From Candidatus Thiodiazotropha endoloripes (GTDB taxonomy: Bacteria; Pseudomonadota; Gammaproteobacteria; Chromatiales; Chromatiaceae): DNA of 64,000 bases. The position numbers and the translations under genes are program-made. This document shows, piece by piece, positions 35,086 through 44,666 of the stretch. The first letter of the stretch is position 1; each line of letters starts with the position of its first letter. The DNA lies in the NCBI GenBank assembly GCA_001709035.1, contig LVKA01000011.1, forward strand, positions 744,001 to 808,000, read 5' to 3'. The notes below the pieces were generated by a model. It ran no database searches, was not told the DNA's origin, and saw nothing but the letters and a program-made list of their open reading frames with translations.

Positions 35086-35118
35086 TAGGGCCTATTGGAT
35101 TCGTGTTAACAGGCCCTA
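35086..35118. repeat. Palindromic repeat, also a bidirectional terminator
   Basis: TAGGGCCT (35086-35093) and AGGCCCTA (35111-35118) are perfect inverted arms around ATTGGATTCGTGTTAAC. Read on the minus strand, 30 of 33 bases match the start of the element at 27156. It lies between converging genes and even supplies the stop codon of the HD-GYP gene, so it can act as a terminator for both. Confidence 0.7.
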
Positions 35119-35757
35119 AGAGCAGGTCTGGCTGTTGAGGTGGGATTTTGAGCGGAGTTCCAAAATTGCTTGCACAGCCTCCGGGCAGAACTGTTTACCG
35201 CTCTCCTGCCGGATAATTTCCAGTGCCTGTTGAATCTCGATCTCACTCCGGTAACTGCGGGTTGTGGTCATGGCGTCATAGGCGTCAACCACCGCAATGA
35301 TTCGGGAGATGGTCGGGATCTCTTCGCCTTGCAGTCCGTCAGGGTAACCCTTGCCGTCCCATTGCTCATGGTGGTGCAGCACGCAGAGGGCGACCTCTTC
35401 AAGCACCGGATTGCCGAGGCTTCTGAGCATGTTCGCCCCGATGATGGGGTGTTGCTTGATATTATTGTACTCATCCCCTGAAAGCTTCCCCGGCTTCAAC
35501 AGAATCTGATCCGCAATACCGATCTTGCCGATATCGTGAAATCCGGCGGCCAAAGAGAGGATATCCATCTGGTGTTCATTCAGGCCCATCTGGTGGCCAA
35601 TCTGCTCAGCCAAAAAGACTACCCGCTCGGAATGCTCAAGGGTATAGCTGTCCCTGGCCTTGAGCGCATGTTTCAGGATGGTCTCCAGCTTGAAGCCCAC
35701 ATGGCTTTCCAACAGGGAGATACGGCGTTTGAATTCTGGATTGCTGTCCTTGGTCAC
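35116..35757 (-). CDS. HD-GYP domain protein, likely c-di-GMP phosphodiesterase
   Basis: The 213-residue protein is a bare HD-GYP domain. It shows the HD pair in FHDIGKIGI, the GYP motif in HHEQWDGKGYPDGL, and the further metal/substrate residues VDAYDAMTT. These enzymes hydrolyse cyclic di-GMP. There is no receiver or sensor domain in front, unlike many relatives. The start used is a GTG (35755-35757) with no clear ribosome site. Its stop codon lies in the palindromic repeat. Confidence 0.9.
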   Translation of the reverse strand: MTKDSNPEFKRRISLLESHVGFKLETILKHALKARDSYTLEHSERVVFLAEQIGHQMGLNEHQMDILSLAAGFHDIGKIGIADQILLKPGKLSGDEYNNIKQHPIIGANMLRSLGNPVLEEVALCVLHHHEQWDGKGYPDGLQGEEIPTISRIIAVVDAYDAMTTTRSYRSEIEIQQALEIIRQESGKQFCPEAVQAILELRSKSHLNSQTCS

Positions 35758-36156
35758 GTGGCTATGTTCAGTTATTCCAAATAGCTGGGCTGGGCGAATG
35801 AATGATTACGATTGATCCGTATAATTAAACTGTTTTTAACTTCCTGGGTGCAACTTTGTCAAATCGAATAAGATCTGAAAACTATTGAAGTATTAGCGAT
35901 ATTTGCCCTATTTCAATGGCCGGAATTCACCTCGCGTAGAGTGATCCTATGGTATATCGATCCTCTGGGGTATAACTTTACCATGTTTGTATCATGGTTT
36001 TAGAGGGGGTGATGGACTTGGAACTGAGAAAGCATTTTCGATTCGAGGTTTTTTCTTAACTGCCAAAGCGTTAGAATTTCCTTATTGGAACCGTGCTTGA
36101 AAATGCCAGGAAGGACACCAAATAAGCACGATAAACGACTATTCGAGGTGTAAACG
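35758..36156. other. 399-base gene-free stretch upstream of grxD
   Basis: No conserved gene was seen. Visible elements are a hairpin ACCATG (35980-35985) with CATGGT (35993-35998) followed by TTTA, and a 15-codon open frame at 36012-36059 preceded by GAGGGGG. The latter might be a leader peptide or chance. The end holds the ribosome site of grxD (GAGGTG). Confidence 0.5.
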
Positions 36157-36495
36157 ATGGAAGTATTGGATCGAATCAAAGAACAGGTCGAGAGTAATCC
36201 GATCGTGATCTACATGAAAGGCACGCCCCAGTTTCCCATGTGTGGCTTCTCTTCCCGGGCTGCCGCCGCACTCCAGGATTGCGGTGTTCCCTTTGCCTAT
36301 GTCAATGTGCTGGCGGATCCGGAAATATTTGAGAATCTCCCTCGATTTGCTGATTGGCCGACTTTTCCGCAAATCTATATCGATGGTGATTTGATCGGTG
36401 GCTGTGATATCACGCTGGAGATGCACCAGAGCGGCGAGTTGAAAAGCATGATGGAAGAGGCTGCGGCGAAAGCGGCTCCCACCGGTGAGAGTTAG
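36157..36495 (+). CDS. grxD: Monothiol glutaredoxin, Grx4 family
   Basis: Grx4 proteins carry a 2Fe-2S cluster with glutathione and take part in cluster delivery and iron sensing. The 112 residues show the CGFS active site with C29 (PMCGFSSRA), the WPTFPQIYI segment and the GGCDI glutathione site. A GAGGTG ribosome site precedes the ATG. It stands alone. Confidence 0.96.
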   Translation: MEVLDRIKEQVESNPIVIYMKGTPQFPMCGFSSRAAAALQDCGVPFAYVNVLADPEIFENLPRFADWPTFPQIYIDGDLIGGCDITLEMHQSGELKSMMEEAAAKAAPTGES

Positions 36496-36787
36496 GGCCT
36501 GATTAAGATAGACCCGGTCGCCCCTGTTGTCCCTGAAAAGTGCGCCAGAGGTGGCGTGAGGAGAGAAGTTTGGTTGTTCCAAATGAACCACAAATAACAG
36601 GTCGTGATGCTGGTTCAGGATTAAGCTCTCCAATCGATAAAAGCGTGGGGGTTGGGGCTGAATTTCTGCCCACCGACGCCAACACTCCCATCTCCGGAAA
36701 TGCGATACCTGGTGCGCTCTGCCTTGCAGGACGAAAAGTCACTCCCAGCAGAGCTGACAGGTTTCGCCGCAACAGGTTCTGTTTCGG

Positions 36788-37303
36788 ATGACAAAGTGGG
36801 ATACCCGGTTTTTGGGGCTGGCTGCCTATATCTCGGCCTGGAGTAAGGATCCCTCCTCTCAGGTCGGTGCGGTGATTACCGATGGCAACCGGATTATCTC
36901 GCTGGGCTACAACGGCTTTGCCGCCGGGGTGGAGGATAAGCCGGAACGACTGACGGATCGTAACTGCAAGCTCAATCTGACCATCCATGCCGAAGAGAAT
37001 GCGATGATCTTCGCCAAGAGAGGGCTGAATGGCTGTACTGTCTACGTCACCCATCCTCCCTGTCCAAGGTGCGCCTCCAAACTGATACAGGAAGAGGTGG
37101 GCCGGATTGTCTATGTCACACCCAGTGAGGACTTTCTTTCGCGCTGGGAGGATGACATCAAATTATCCACAGAGATGTATCGTGAGGCAGGCGTCGAAGT
37201 GACCCAGTACAATCTTGAGGAGCTGAATCATGACAAGGCCTCGATCACCATCGCCCCGGGAGGGCTGTTCAAGAGTGTCATGAATCTGCTGCTGCAGGAG
37301 TAG
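36788..37303 (+). CDS. dCMP deaminase family protein (ComEB-like)
   Basis: The 171-residue protein is a zinc-dependent cytidine/deoxycytidylate deaminase. Zinc and catalytic residues are in LTIHAEENAM (HAE) and HPPCPRCASKL (PCxxC), with GYNGFAAG ahead. It would turn dCMP into dUMP for thymidylate synthesis, or act on a related nucleotide. A glutamine-rich competence role is not implied. The ribosome site is weak. The 292 bases before it hold no recognised gene but begin with TTAGGGCCTGATTAA, close to the dispersed repeat core. Confidence 0.88.
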   Translation: MTKWDTRFLGLAAYISAWSKDPSSQVGAVITDGNRIISLGYNGFAAGVEDKPERLTDRNCKLNLTIHAEENAMIFAKRGLNGCTVYVTHPPCPRCASKLIQEEVGRIVYVTPSEDFLSRWEDDIKLSTEMYREAGVEVTQYNLEELNHDKASITIAPGGLFKSVMNLLLQE

Positions 37304-37354
37304 CGGTGGTTCTAGCCTGCCGGGGTGGCAGCAGATCTCCTCTCCTCAGTCTGA

Positions 37355-38107
37355 TCAGGAGCTGCTTTCCGCAGCCAGAGATCCCTCAGGGTTACGCAGC
37401 TTGTCCAGCATCATCCGGTAGAGCTTACCGTTCTGGTTGCGCTCGATCTTTATCGGCAGATAACCCAGCTCTCTGGCAAACCAGATGGTGTAGTCTGATT
37501 CGCCGTCTCCTTTTCTTCGCTCCACCCGCAGACAGCGGTAGCTGTCACTGGACGACGCCACTGTCTCTTCTCCAACTACCTGGAAATGATAGGTTTTTAC
37601 TTTTCCGCCATCCGCCACCTGATAGCTGACCTGTTGATTGCCCTGAGCCAGATGGAGCCTGACCTGTAACTGCTGGCTAAGTTTATCCTGTGTGGCATCC
37701 CCGATCGGCTGGGACCAGGTGACACCCTGGCTGGTTGTGGCGGCAAGCGCGGATTGCCAATCGAAACTGACCTCACTGTTTTCTGACTGCTGATCCTCGT
37801 CCCGGTAGGTGTAGCGGTGGGGAATGATCCTCCCCTCCAGGTATCTCCCCTGGCTCTCTTCAGTCACTTCATTGCGGCTGAAAAGATTCGCCAACAGGCT
37901 GGGTTGGCTGTGGGCGGTGTAGATATAGGAGCCGTCCGGCTTCAGTTTAAGGCTTAATGTCAGTCGCCCAAGGGGCAGGATGTTTCTGTGTACAGTGAAT
38001 TCTGCGGAAAATGGCTTCAAAAGATCATCGGCAAGGGCGTTCAGACTGAAGAAACAGGTCAGAACCACCCCCAGCAGCCCAGCTCGGACGGAGGCATGCC
38101 GGGCCAT
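37355..38107 (-). CDS. DUF3108 exported protein
   Basis: The protein (about 250 residues) has a signal peptide (MARHASVRAGLLGVVLTCFF, cleaved after NALA) and a DUF3108 beta-rich domain (FSAEFTVHRNILPLGRLTLS, and the usual end LGYLPIKIERNQNGKLYRMML). The family is periplasmic and of unknown role, and it commonly follows purN. The frame extends to 38167 inside purN, but ATG 38105-38107, seven bases after the purN stop, begins the signal peptide. Confidence 0.88.
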   Translation of the reverse strand: MARHASVRAGLLGVVLTCFFSLNALADDLLKPFSAEFTVHRNILPLGRLTLSLKLKPDGSYIYTAHSQPSLLANLFSRNEVTEESQGRYLEGRIIPHRYTYRDEDQQSENSEVSFDWQSALAATTSQGVTWSQPIGDATQDKLSQQLQVRLHLAQGNQQVSYQVADGGKVKTYHFQVVGEETVASSSDSYRCLRVERRKGDGESDYTIWFARELGYLPIKIERNQNGKLYRMMLDKLRNPEGSLAAESSS

Positions 38108-38114
38108 GGTTGGC

Positions 38115-38783
38115 TTAGTGGATCTTGTCCTGTGGTGCGAAGACCACAGGTTGAAGAAGCTTTTCATTATTCAGAATGACCTCTCCAGTTTCGTTGAGTT
38201 GCAGCCGCTTTTGTGCGAACCAGCCGACAACCAGTGGATAGAGCTGGTGCTCCTTTTCAAGCACCCGTGCAGCCAGGCTCTGTGGGTCATCCTCCGGTAG
38301 CACGGCCACCTGGGCCTGGGCAATCAGTGGGCCCCCATCCAGCTCTTCTGTGACAAAGTGTACGCTCACCCCATGCAGCTGATCACCCGCCTCGAGCACC
38401 CGCTTATGGGTATGCAGACCTGTGTATTTGGGCAGCAGGGAGGGGTGGATGTTCAACAGCCGCCCGGCATAGTGGCGCACGAAAGGTGTTGTCAGAATAC
38501 GCATAAATCCGGCAAGCACCACCAGTTCCGGTTGGTATCTGTCGATCAGCTCGATCAGGGCCTGGTCATAGCTTGCCCGGTCGGCAAAGGCCTGGTGGTC
38601 AAGCACTGCGGTTTCAATGGCTGCTGATGAGGCCCGCTGCAGACCGTGCACGTCCGGACGATTGCTGATAACTGCGGCAATCTGGATTGGCAGGCCGTGC
38701 TGGCTGGCATCGATGATCGCCTGCAGATTGGAGCCATTGCCGGAGATCAGCACCACAACCTTCGGGTGCTGAATGCTGGTCAT
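38115..38783 (-). CDS. purN: Phosphoribosylglycinamide formyltransferase
   Basis: PurN transfers a formyl group from 10-formyl-THF to GAR in purine synthesis. The 222 residues show [41 protein letters not shown], the catalytic region [20 protein letters not shown], and [17 protein letters not shown]. The start overlaps the purM stop (ATGA), so the two are coupled. Confidence 0.97.
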   Translation of the reverse strand: MTSIQHPKVVVLISGNGSNLQAIIDASQHGLPIQIAAVISNRPDVHGLQRASSAAIETAVLDHQAFADRASYDQALIELIDRYQPELVVLAGFMRILTTPFVRHYAGRLLNIHPSLLPKYTGLHTHKRVLEAGDQLHGVSVHFVTEELDGGPLIAQAQVAVLPEDDPQSLAARVLEKEHQLYPLVVGWFAQKRLQLNETGEVILNNEKLLQPVVFAPQDKIH

Positions 38784-39850
38784 GCGAGTGGTCCGCTGAT
38801 CACCACACCCTGCCGCTGGGTATCAGCGGGTTCGATGCTACCCAGTTGCCAGGCGTTTTCTCCCAACTCATCGAGTAGTGCCAGCGTGGTTTCCGCATCA
38901 TCTGCCGAGACACAGACCACCATCCCCACGCCGCTGTTGAAGGTTCTGAGCATCTCATCCGAGGCCAGATTGCCCTGCTGACGCAGCCAATCGAATACCG
39001 GGGGCAGGGTCCAGCTGCTGCTGTCGATGACGGCACAGCAATCTGCCGGGAGTACCCGGGGCAGGTTTTCAGGCAGACCGCCACCGGTAATATGGGCCAG
39101 GGCATGAATTTCCACCTTCTGCATCAGCGCCAGCAGGGATTTGACGTAGATTCTGGTCGGTTCCAGCAACGCCTCACCCAGAGTGGTTCCAGCCAATGGC
39201 TGGTCCAGGCTGGCCTCACTGACCTCAAGAATCTTGCGGATCAACGAATAACCATTGGAGTGGGGGCCGGATGAGGCAAGGCCGATCAGCACATCCCCTG
39301 CTTTGACCCTGTCCGGCACGATCAGCTGGCTCTTTTCCGCGATACCCACGCAGAAGCCTGCCAGGTCGTAGTCACCACTGCCATAGATGCCGGGCATCTC
39401 TGCGGTCTCACCTCCTGTCAGGGCGGCGCCGGCCAGTTCGCACCCCCTGGCGATCCCCCTGACCACGTCGGTGGCAACCTCGATCTCGAGTTTCCCGGTC
39501 GCGTAATAGTCGAGGAAAAACAGTGGTTCAGCCCCGGCGACCACAATATCATTGACACACATCGCCACCAGATCGATGCCGATGGTGTCATGTTTGCTCA
39601 TCTCCAGAGCAAGTTTCAATTTGGTGCCGACCCCGTCAGTACCCGATACCAGAACCGGTTCCCGGTATTTGTCCAACGGCAGCTCGAACAGTGCTCCGAA
39701 TCCCCCCAGCCCGCTGAGTACGCCTGGACGGAAGGTCTGTTTGACGATCGGTTTGATGCGTTCGACCAGTTCATTCCCGGCATCGATGTCCACACCGGCA
39801 TCCCGGTAACTGAGTGAGGTTGGCTGGCTTGGCTTGGACTCATGGGCCAC
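38780..39850 (-). CDS. purM: Phosphoribosylformylglycinamidine cyclo-ligase
   Basis: PurM makes AIR from FGAM in purine synthesis. The core motifs are present: [43 protein letters not shown] and [12 protein letters not shown]. The frame can start at ATG 39940, giving a 30-residue N-terminal addition not seen in the family. The GTG at 39848-39850 follows GGGAG and gives the usual length, about 356 residues, so I prefer it. It diverges from the DUF2066 gene. Confidence 0.95.
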   Translation of the reverse strand: MAHESKPSQPTSLSYRDAGVDIDAGNELVERIKPIVKQTFRPGVLSGLGGFGALFELPLDKYREPVLVSGTDGVGTKLKLALEMSKHDTIGIDLVAMCVNDIVVAGAEPLFFLDYYATGKLEIEVATDVVRGIARGCELAGAALTGGETAEMPGIYGSGDYDLAGFCVGIAEKSQLIVPDRVKAGDVLIGLASSGPHSNGYSLIRKILEVSEASLDQPLAGTTLGEALLEPTRIYVKSLLALMQKVEIHALAHITGGGLPENLPRVLPADCCAVIDSSSWTLPPVFDWLRQQGNLASDEMLRTFNSGVGMVVCVSADDAETTLALLDELGENAWQLGSIEPADTQRQGVVISGPLA

Positions 39851-40018
39851 GAGACGATACTCCCGATTGTCAAAAAATTCAGATCGGGATTCTATCAGAA
39901 GATCATTGACCAGGTAGCTTTGTGATGGCTGAATTTTCATCTTTTTTCCAGGCGCGTTAATATGCCGGGTTGTTAAGGGTTGATCCTGTTTGTAAACCCA
40001 GGGAATGTGTGATCTGAA

Positions 40019-41140
40019 ATGAATCGATTTCCTCTACCGCGTATCTGTAACTGGTTGTTCCTGGCCTTGCTGCTGGGGAGTTACTCTGTTGTCCATGCGG
40101 AGGCCGTAACCAATCTCTATGAGGCTCAAGTGGCGGTCTTCGGTCAGGGCGGTGAGGCCCGTTCGAAAGGCATCAGGGAGGCATTTGCCGGTGTACTGGT
40201 CAAAGTCAGCGGTGACAGCGGCCTGCTTGATGATCCACAGGTGGGGCAACTGCTCAACCGGGGCTCCAGATTGGTTCAGCAATATCGTTACAAACCACTG
40301 CCTAACCCACCTGAAGGGGTTGAGGAAGAGGTGCCGGATCGGCTTCTATGGGCGAGATTCGATGCCCGAGCGGTCAACCGCCTGCTACGGGAGAGCGGTG
40401 TTCCCGTGTGGGGGGAGACCCGTCCCTCAATGCTGCTCTGGCTGGGACAGGAAGAGGGAGCGCGAAGGTCCCTGATCTCCCCTGACAGAGCGCCTTCCTT
40501 GAAGCAGCAGCTCACTCAGACCGCCGATGCCCGGGGCTTGCCCCTGGTCTGGCCGCTGATGGATATCGAGGATCAAAGGGCGGTTCAGGTCAGTGATCTG
40601 TGGGGCGGCTTTGAAGAGAATATCCGACGTGCCTCCGATCGTTATCTGCCGGATGTGATTCTGGTCGGTCGACTCTCCTATCGTGGTCAGGGTAGTTGGC
40701 GGGGAGAGTGGATTCTCTATCTGCCCGATAAAATCAACCGCTGGCAAAGCTATGCCGAAACCAGAGCCGCGGTTGCGAAAGAGGGGATGGAGCAGGCGGT
40801 TGATGCCTTGGCGCTCAGATTTGCACCGCAACAGGTGAGTCAGGGTATATCCAGTCTCAGATTGAGGGTCCATGGTCTCACCCAGCTCGCCGATTATGCC
40901 CTGGTTCAGGATTACCTGCGTTCATTGGCGATGATCGACAACGTCGATCTGTTGGCGGCGAATCCGGAGCAGGTGAGCTTTCTGCTCAGGGTGCATGGGG
41001 GGCGTGATGCCCTGGTGAGGGGAATTCAGTTGGGTTCAGTGCTCGAACCGATGGTCATGCAGGTGAGTCCGGATCCGGATCAGCCAGAGATCAGTGAGGC
41101 GTCGGTGGATGGAGAGGGGCTGGATTACCGGCTGCGCTAA
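40019..41140 (+). CDS. DUF2066 exported protein
   Basis: The 373-residue protein begins with a signal peptide ([19 protein letters not shown]) and carries DUF2066 ([43 protein letters not shown]). The function of this gammaproteobacterial family is not known. It typically sits across from purM and upstream of a CDP-alcohol phosphatidyltransferase, exactly as here. The following gene is 17 bases downstream. Confidence 0.9.
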   Translation: MNRFPLPRICNWLFLALLLGSYSVVHAEAVTNLYEAQVAVFGQGGEARSKGIREAFAGVLVKVSGDSGLLDDPQVGQLLNRGSRLVQQYRYKPLPNPPEGVEEEVPDRLLWARFDARAVNRLLRESGVPVWGETRPSMLLWLGQEEGARRSLISPDRAPSLKQQLTQTADARGLPLVWPLMDIEDQRAVQVSDLWGGFEENIRRASDRYLPDVILVGRLSYRGQGSWRGEWILYLPDKINRWQSYAETRAAVAKEGMEQAVDALALRFAPQQVSQGISSLRLRVHGLTQLADYALVQDYLRSLAMIDNVDLLAANPEQVSFLLRVHGGRDALVRGIQLGSVLEPMVMQVSPDPDQPEISEASVDGEGLDYRLR

Positions 41141-41157
41141 CCAATCAATCTATCGCT

Positions 41158-41712
41158 ATGCAGCTTCGAGATATACCCAATCTGATCAGTATTCTGCGGA
41201 TCCTGCTGACCTTGCCGATTGTCTGGCTGCTGCTGGAGCAGCAATTTTCCCAAGCCCTGATCCTGTTTGCGGTCGCTGGTTTTTCGGATGGTCTGGATGG
41301 CTATCTGGCGAAACGTTTTGGTTGGCAGAGCTATTTGGGTGGATTATTGGACCCGCTTGCCGATAAAGCACTACTGATGAGCTCTTTCCTGGTACTTGGC
41401 GGGCAGGGGCTGATCCCGATCTGGCTGGTGCTGCTGGTGATCTTTCGTGACCTGACCATTGTCGGTGGCGCACTCTACTATAACTTCAGCGTGGAAGAGG
41501 TAGATGCGGATCCGAGTCTGATCAGCAAACTGAATACCCTGCTGCAGATCATGCTGGTGTTGCTGGTGGTTACCGATGCCGGGCCGTTTCCACTACCGGA
41601 CCCGCTGATCGAGTGGCTGATCTGGGGAACCGGCCTGACGACCTTGATCAGTGGTGCCGCTTATGTCTGGGTCTGGAGCAACAAAGCGCGAAAAAAAGGT
41701 TGGCGGATATGA
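41158..41712 (+). CDS. CDP-alcohol phosphatidyltransferase family protein
   Basis: This 184-residue membrane enzyme joins an alcohol to a CDP-lipid. The active-site signature DG-x2-DG with a downstream G-x3-D-x3-D is seen in SDGLDGYLAKRFG and GGLLDPLADKALL. Five or so membrane helices follow. It resembles PgsA (phosphatidylglycerophosphate synthase) but the substrate cannot be fixed by sequence alone. It is likely co-transcribed with the DUF2066 gene. In many relatives hda comes next; here a barrel protein does. Confidence 0.88.
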   Translation: MQLRDIPNLISILRILLTLPIVWLLLEQQFSQALILFAVAGFSDGLDGYLAKRFGWQSYLGGLLDPLADKALLMSSFLVLGGQGLIPIWLVLLVIFRDLTIVGGALYYNFSVEEVDADPSLISKLNTLLQIMLVLLVVTDAGPFPLPDPLIEWLIWGTGLTTLISGAAYVWVWSNKARKKGWRI

Positions 41713-41868
41713 AATCTGGGCAATATTCAGTTAATCAGAGTTTATTTCCTGTTGTGGGCGTTTATTCCGACCGATGTCGCAGTTTAAAGAGCATGGCGCT
41801 TGTGATGCCGAACAGCTAGACTATAGTTGGAAAAAATAAGTATCTATGTGACTTACGGAGAAAAGTTA

Positions 41869-42420
41869 ATGAGAGTTACCAGTTATATTGTTGCCATTGG
41901 CTTGCTGATCTCATCCGCTCTCGCACAGGCGGAAATATTTGCTGATGGCTCAGGTATTGAGGGAAACAACTACTTCGGGGTGATTCTTGCTTCCCCTCAG
42001 TATAAGGAAGATGACTCCAATACCGACTTCCGGGGCACCGGCCTGATCGCCAGGGGTGGTCGCGAGTTTTTCAAATATTTCGCGGTTGAGGGGCATTTTG
42101 GCATCTTCAGTGGCGATAGCGTTGATGGTACCACCTACCAGATCGATTACATGGGCAGTATGTTCGCCAGAGGTAATCTCTATCTGTTCGATGATCGCGC
42201 CCGCGCCTATGCGATGGTAGGTATCACCTATTTTGCGGGTGATGTACCGAGATTCAAGGGCGATGACGATATAGCGCCGGCCTTCGGTCTGGGGTTGGAG
42301 CTGTATGGCAATGAACGCAATGCAATTACCCTGGAGGCGATGCGCTATGCCGACGGAGATCTGCACAATGTGGATTACAAGATTGATTCAATCAATATCG
42401 GCTATCTGCACCGCTTCTGA
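41869..42420 (+). CDS. Outer-membrane beta-barrel protein
   Basis: The 183-residue mature-type protein begins with a signal peptide (MRVTSYIVAIGLLISSALAQ). The rest alternates short amphipathic strands (NYFGVILASPQY, YFAVEGHFGIFSG, RAYAMVGITYFAG, FGLGLELYG) and ends in Phe, typical for small eight-stranded barrels. ATG 41869 with GGAG ahead is preferred over the frame start at 41827. No enzyme motif is seen. A terminator hairpin follows. Confidence 0.85.
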   Translation: MRVTSYIVAIGLLISSALAQAEIFADGSGIEGNNYFGVILASPQYKEDDSNTDFRGTGLIARGGREFFKYFAVEGHFGIFSGDSVDGTTYQIDYMGSMFARGNLYLFDDRARAYAMVGITYFAGDVPRFKGDDDIAPAFGLGLELYGNERNAITLEAMRYADGDLHNVDYKIDSINIGYLHRF

Positions 42421-42434
42421 TTAAACACCCTTCA

Positions 42435-42470
42435 GCTGACCGCCGGGGGCATCTTCCCCCCGGTCTCAGC
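42435..42470. terminator. Bidirectional terminator hairpin
   Basis: GCTGACCGCCGGGGG and CCCCCCGGTCTCAGC form a long GC-rich stem around CATCTT between converging genes (the barrel gene ends at 42420 and pyrK at 42499). Confidence 0.75.
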
Positions 42471-42498
42471 TTGCAGCGGCGCCATCCTATCGATCTCT

Positions 42499-43371
42499 TC
42501 AGTTGAACACGCTCGCCGCTTCAAAAACCGGTCCATCGACACAGACCCGCTTCATCGCCGGCCCATCGGCTGTTTGTACTTCCACTACACAACCGGCACA
42601 ACCGCCAATACCGCAAGCCATAAACTCCTCCAGGGAGACCTGGCAGGGTACCTGCCATTCACTGGCCATGGCGGCAACGGCCTCCAGCATCGGGTGTGGA
42701 CCACAGGCAAAGATCTCGACTTGAGAGCGGGTCTCCCGGTCGAGGTTTCTGAACCATAGCTGAGCCAGTTCGGTGACATAGCCCTGAAAGCAACCACTGA
42801 ACTCCTGCTGGCTCGCCAGCCGGTTTCCGATACCCCAGTCATCCAGCAGCGGCATGCTGGCGATTACCCCCTCAGGGATGCCGGGGATCAAGATTTTCGA
42901 TGGGGTTGGCTTGAACGGGAAAGGGACTTCGGAACCGAGGATGACAAACGGCTGTTTATCGCTCTCCTGTCGCATGCTTTCAGCAAGGAAAATCATCGGC
43001 GGCATCCCCACGCCGCCACCGATCAGCAACGGACGGCTCTGTCCGGGGGTTGCTTTGAAGGGGGTGCCGATCGGGCCAAGTATACTGATCTTTTCTCCAC
43101 GCTGGCGCTGTGCGAGCAGAGTGGTGCCTCTACCCACTCTTTTATAGAGCAGCTCGATCCAGCCCTCATTGTATGAGCTGCGCATGATCGAAATCGGTCG
43201 CCTCATCGGCAGCTGTGGATCACAGGTCAAATGGACAAAACTGCCAGGCTTGGCTTTGGCGGCGCAGTGCGGGGCAAGCAGGCGCATGATGAACTGATCC
43301 CCATCGAAGGCCTGATGGCTGATGATCTCAGCCTCTTCAAGAAATACAGAATTATGATGTGGTTTGGTCAT
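42499..43371 (-). CDS. pyrK: Dihydroorotate dehydrogenase electron-transfer subunit-like (PyrK)
   Basis: The 290-residue protein has a ferredoxin-reductase-like FAD domain (RRPISIMRSS), an NAD-binding domain (LLIGGGVGMPPMIFL) and a C-terminal 2Fe-2S motif (CGIGGCAGCVVEV with a later Cys in RVCVDG). PyrK moves electrons from PyrD to NAD in type 1B enzymes. Here it lies last in a pyr operon without pyrD beside it. Its start overlaps the pyrC' stop (ATGA). It might serve another oxidoreductase. Confidence 0.9.
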   Translation of the reverse strand: MTKPHHNSVFLEEAEIISHQAFDGDQFIMRLLAPHCAAKAKPGSFVHLTCDPQLPMRRPISIMRSSYNEGWIELLYKRVGRGTTLLAQRQRGEKISILGPIGTPFKATPGQSRPLLIGGGVGMPPMIFLAESMRQESDKQPFVILGSEVPFPFKPTPSKILIPGIPEGVIASMPLLDDWGIGNRLASQQEFSGCFQGYVTELAQLWFRNLDRETRSQVEIFACGPHPMLEAVAAMASEWQVPCQVSLEEFMACGIGGCAGCVVEVQTADGPAMKRVCVDGPVFEAASVFN

Positions 43372-44666
43372 AGTGTTTCTTCACGAAAGACCAGTCGGCC
43401 TTTCAGCAGTGTATGGGTGACCCGGCCGGGCATTTCCCAGCCGGTGAATGGTGTGTTTTTACCGGCACTATGGATCTGCTCAGCTGATACATGCCACAGT
43501 CTGTGGGGGTCATAGATGCAGATATCGGCAGCGTACCCTGGGGTCAGGCGGCCCAGTGGCAGACCGAGAATATCGGCGGGGCCACAGGTGAGACGGGCAA
43601 TCGCACTGCTTAAATCCATGACTTCCTGTTCAACCAGTTTCAGGGTCAGAGGCAGCAGGGTATCCAGTCCGGAGATCCCCGGCTCGGTATCTGGAAAGGG
43701 AGAGGACTTGGCATCGGCTTCATGGGGCTGATGGTCGGAACAGATCGCTTGAATGACATTCTCCGCCACCGCTTTGCGCAGACCGTCCCGGTCGCTGTCG
43801 GTACGCAGTGGTGGTCTGACATGGCGATTGCTGTCAAATCCCTCCAGGTCGAGTTCGGTCAGATGCAGCTGGTGGATGGCCACATCGGCGCTGACCTTGC
43901 GACCTTCCCGTTTCGCCCAGGCCATGGTACGTGCCGCGCTGGCACTGGAGAGGGCATGAAAATGGATTACCGCACCTGTGGTTTCGGCTAGTGCCAGGTC
44001 CCGGGCGACGGCAACGGTTTCTGCCGCTTCCGGTATCCCCGGCAGACCAAGCCGGTCAGCGACCTTACCTTCGTGAGCACAACCGTTGTTACACAGGTGC
44101 TGATCTTCCGGGCGAATGATGGTCAACAGGTTGAAGGTGGAGGCATACTCCATGGCGCGTCGCTGGACCAGGGTATTGGCCAGCGGGGTATAGCAGTTGG
44201 TTACCGCGATGCATCCGGCCGCTTTGAGAGCGGCCATTTCACTCAAATGGGAGCCGCCGAGATTTTTCGTCAGTGCCCCCTGGGGCAGCAGTCTGCAGTA
44301 GCCGGCTTTGCGTGCCTTGTGGCGTATTTGGCCTACCACGGCCGGTGTGTCGATCACCGGTAGGGTATCCGGTGTACAGCAAAGGGTGGTGACGCCGCTA
44401 CGGGCGGCACAGGCGGTTTCACTGGCGATGGTGGCTTTGTGCTCATTGCCCGGTTCCCGCAGATTCACGTTCAGGTCGATCAGACCCGGGCAGACAACCT
44501 GCCCACTGGCATCGATTTCAAGATGAGGCTCAAAGTTGTCCGGCGCTTGACCCAGGGCGAGGACTTTGCCGGCTGAGATATGCAGGTCGGTAACCTCATC
44601 GATGCCATTGGCCGGGTCGACGACCCGGCCATTGCGAATCGAGATATCCTTTTTCTTCTTTTTCAT
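43368..44666 (-). CDS. pyrC': Dihydroorotase-like protein, metal site degenerate (PyrC')
   Basis: The 432-residue protein is a dihydroorotase homologue, but the metal-binding motif DxHxH is changed to D-L-N-V-N (D64, N66, N68 in [13 protein letters not shown]). Both metal His are Asn, so it should not act as an enzyme. Such PyrC' proteins sit next to pyrB in Pseudomonas and support aspartate carbamoyltransferase assembly. Its ATG overlaps the pyrB stop and its stop overlaps pyrK. A real dihydroorotase must be elsewhere in the genome. Confidence 0.92.
   Translation of the reverse strand: MKKKKKDISIRNGRVVDPANGIDEVTDLHISAGKVLALGQAPDNFEPHLEIDASGQVVCPGLIDLNVNLREPGNEHKATIASETACAARSGVTTLCCTPDTLPVIDTPAVVGQIRHKARKAGYCRLLPQGALTKNLGGSHLSEMAALKAAGCIAVTNCYTPLANTLVQRRAMEYASTFNLLTIIRPEDQHLCNNGCAHEGKVADRLGLPGIPEAAETVAVARDLALAETTGAVIHFHALSSASAARTMAWAKREGRKVSADVAIHQLHLTELDLEGFDSNRHVRPPLRTDSDRDGLRKAVAENVIQAICSDHQPHEADAKSSPFPDTEPGISGLDTLLPLTLKLVEQEVMDLSSAIARLTCGPADILGLPLGRLTPGYAADICIYDPHRLWHVSAEQIHSAGKNTPFTGWEMPGRVTHTLLKGRLVFREETL

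Noticed and set aside
36540-36791. Open frame between grxD and the deaminase gene
   Set aside because: Arg/Ser-rich, no family features, no ribosome site.
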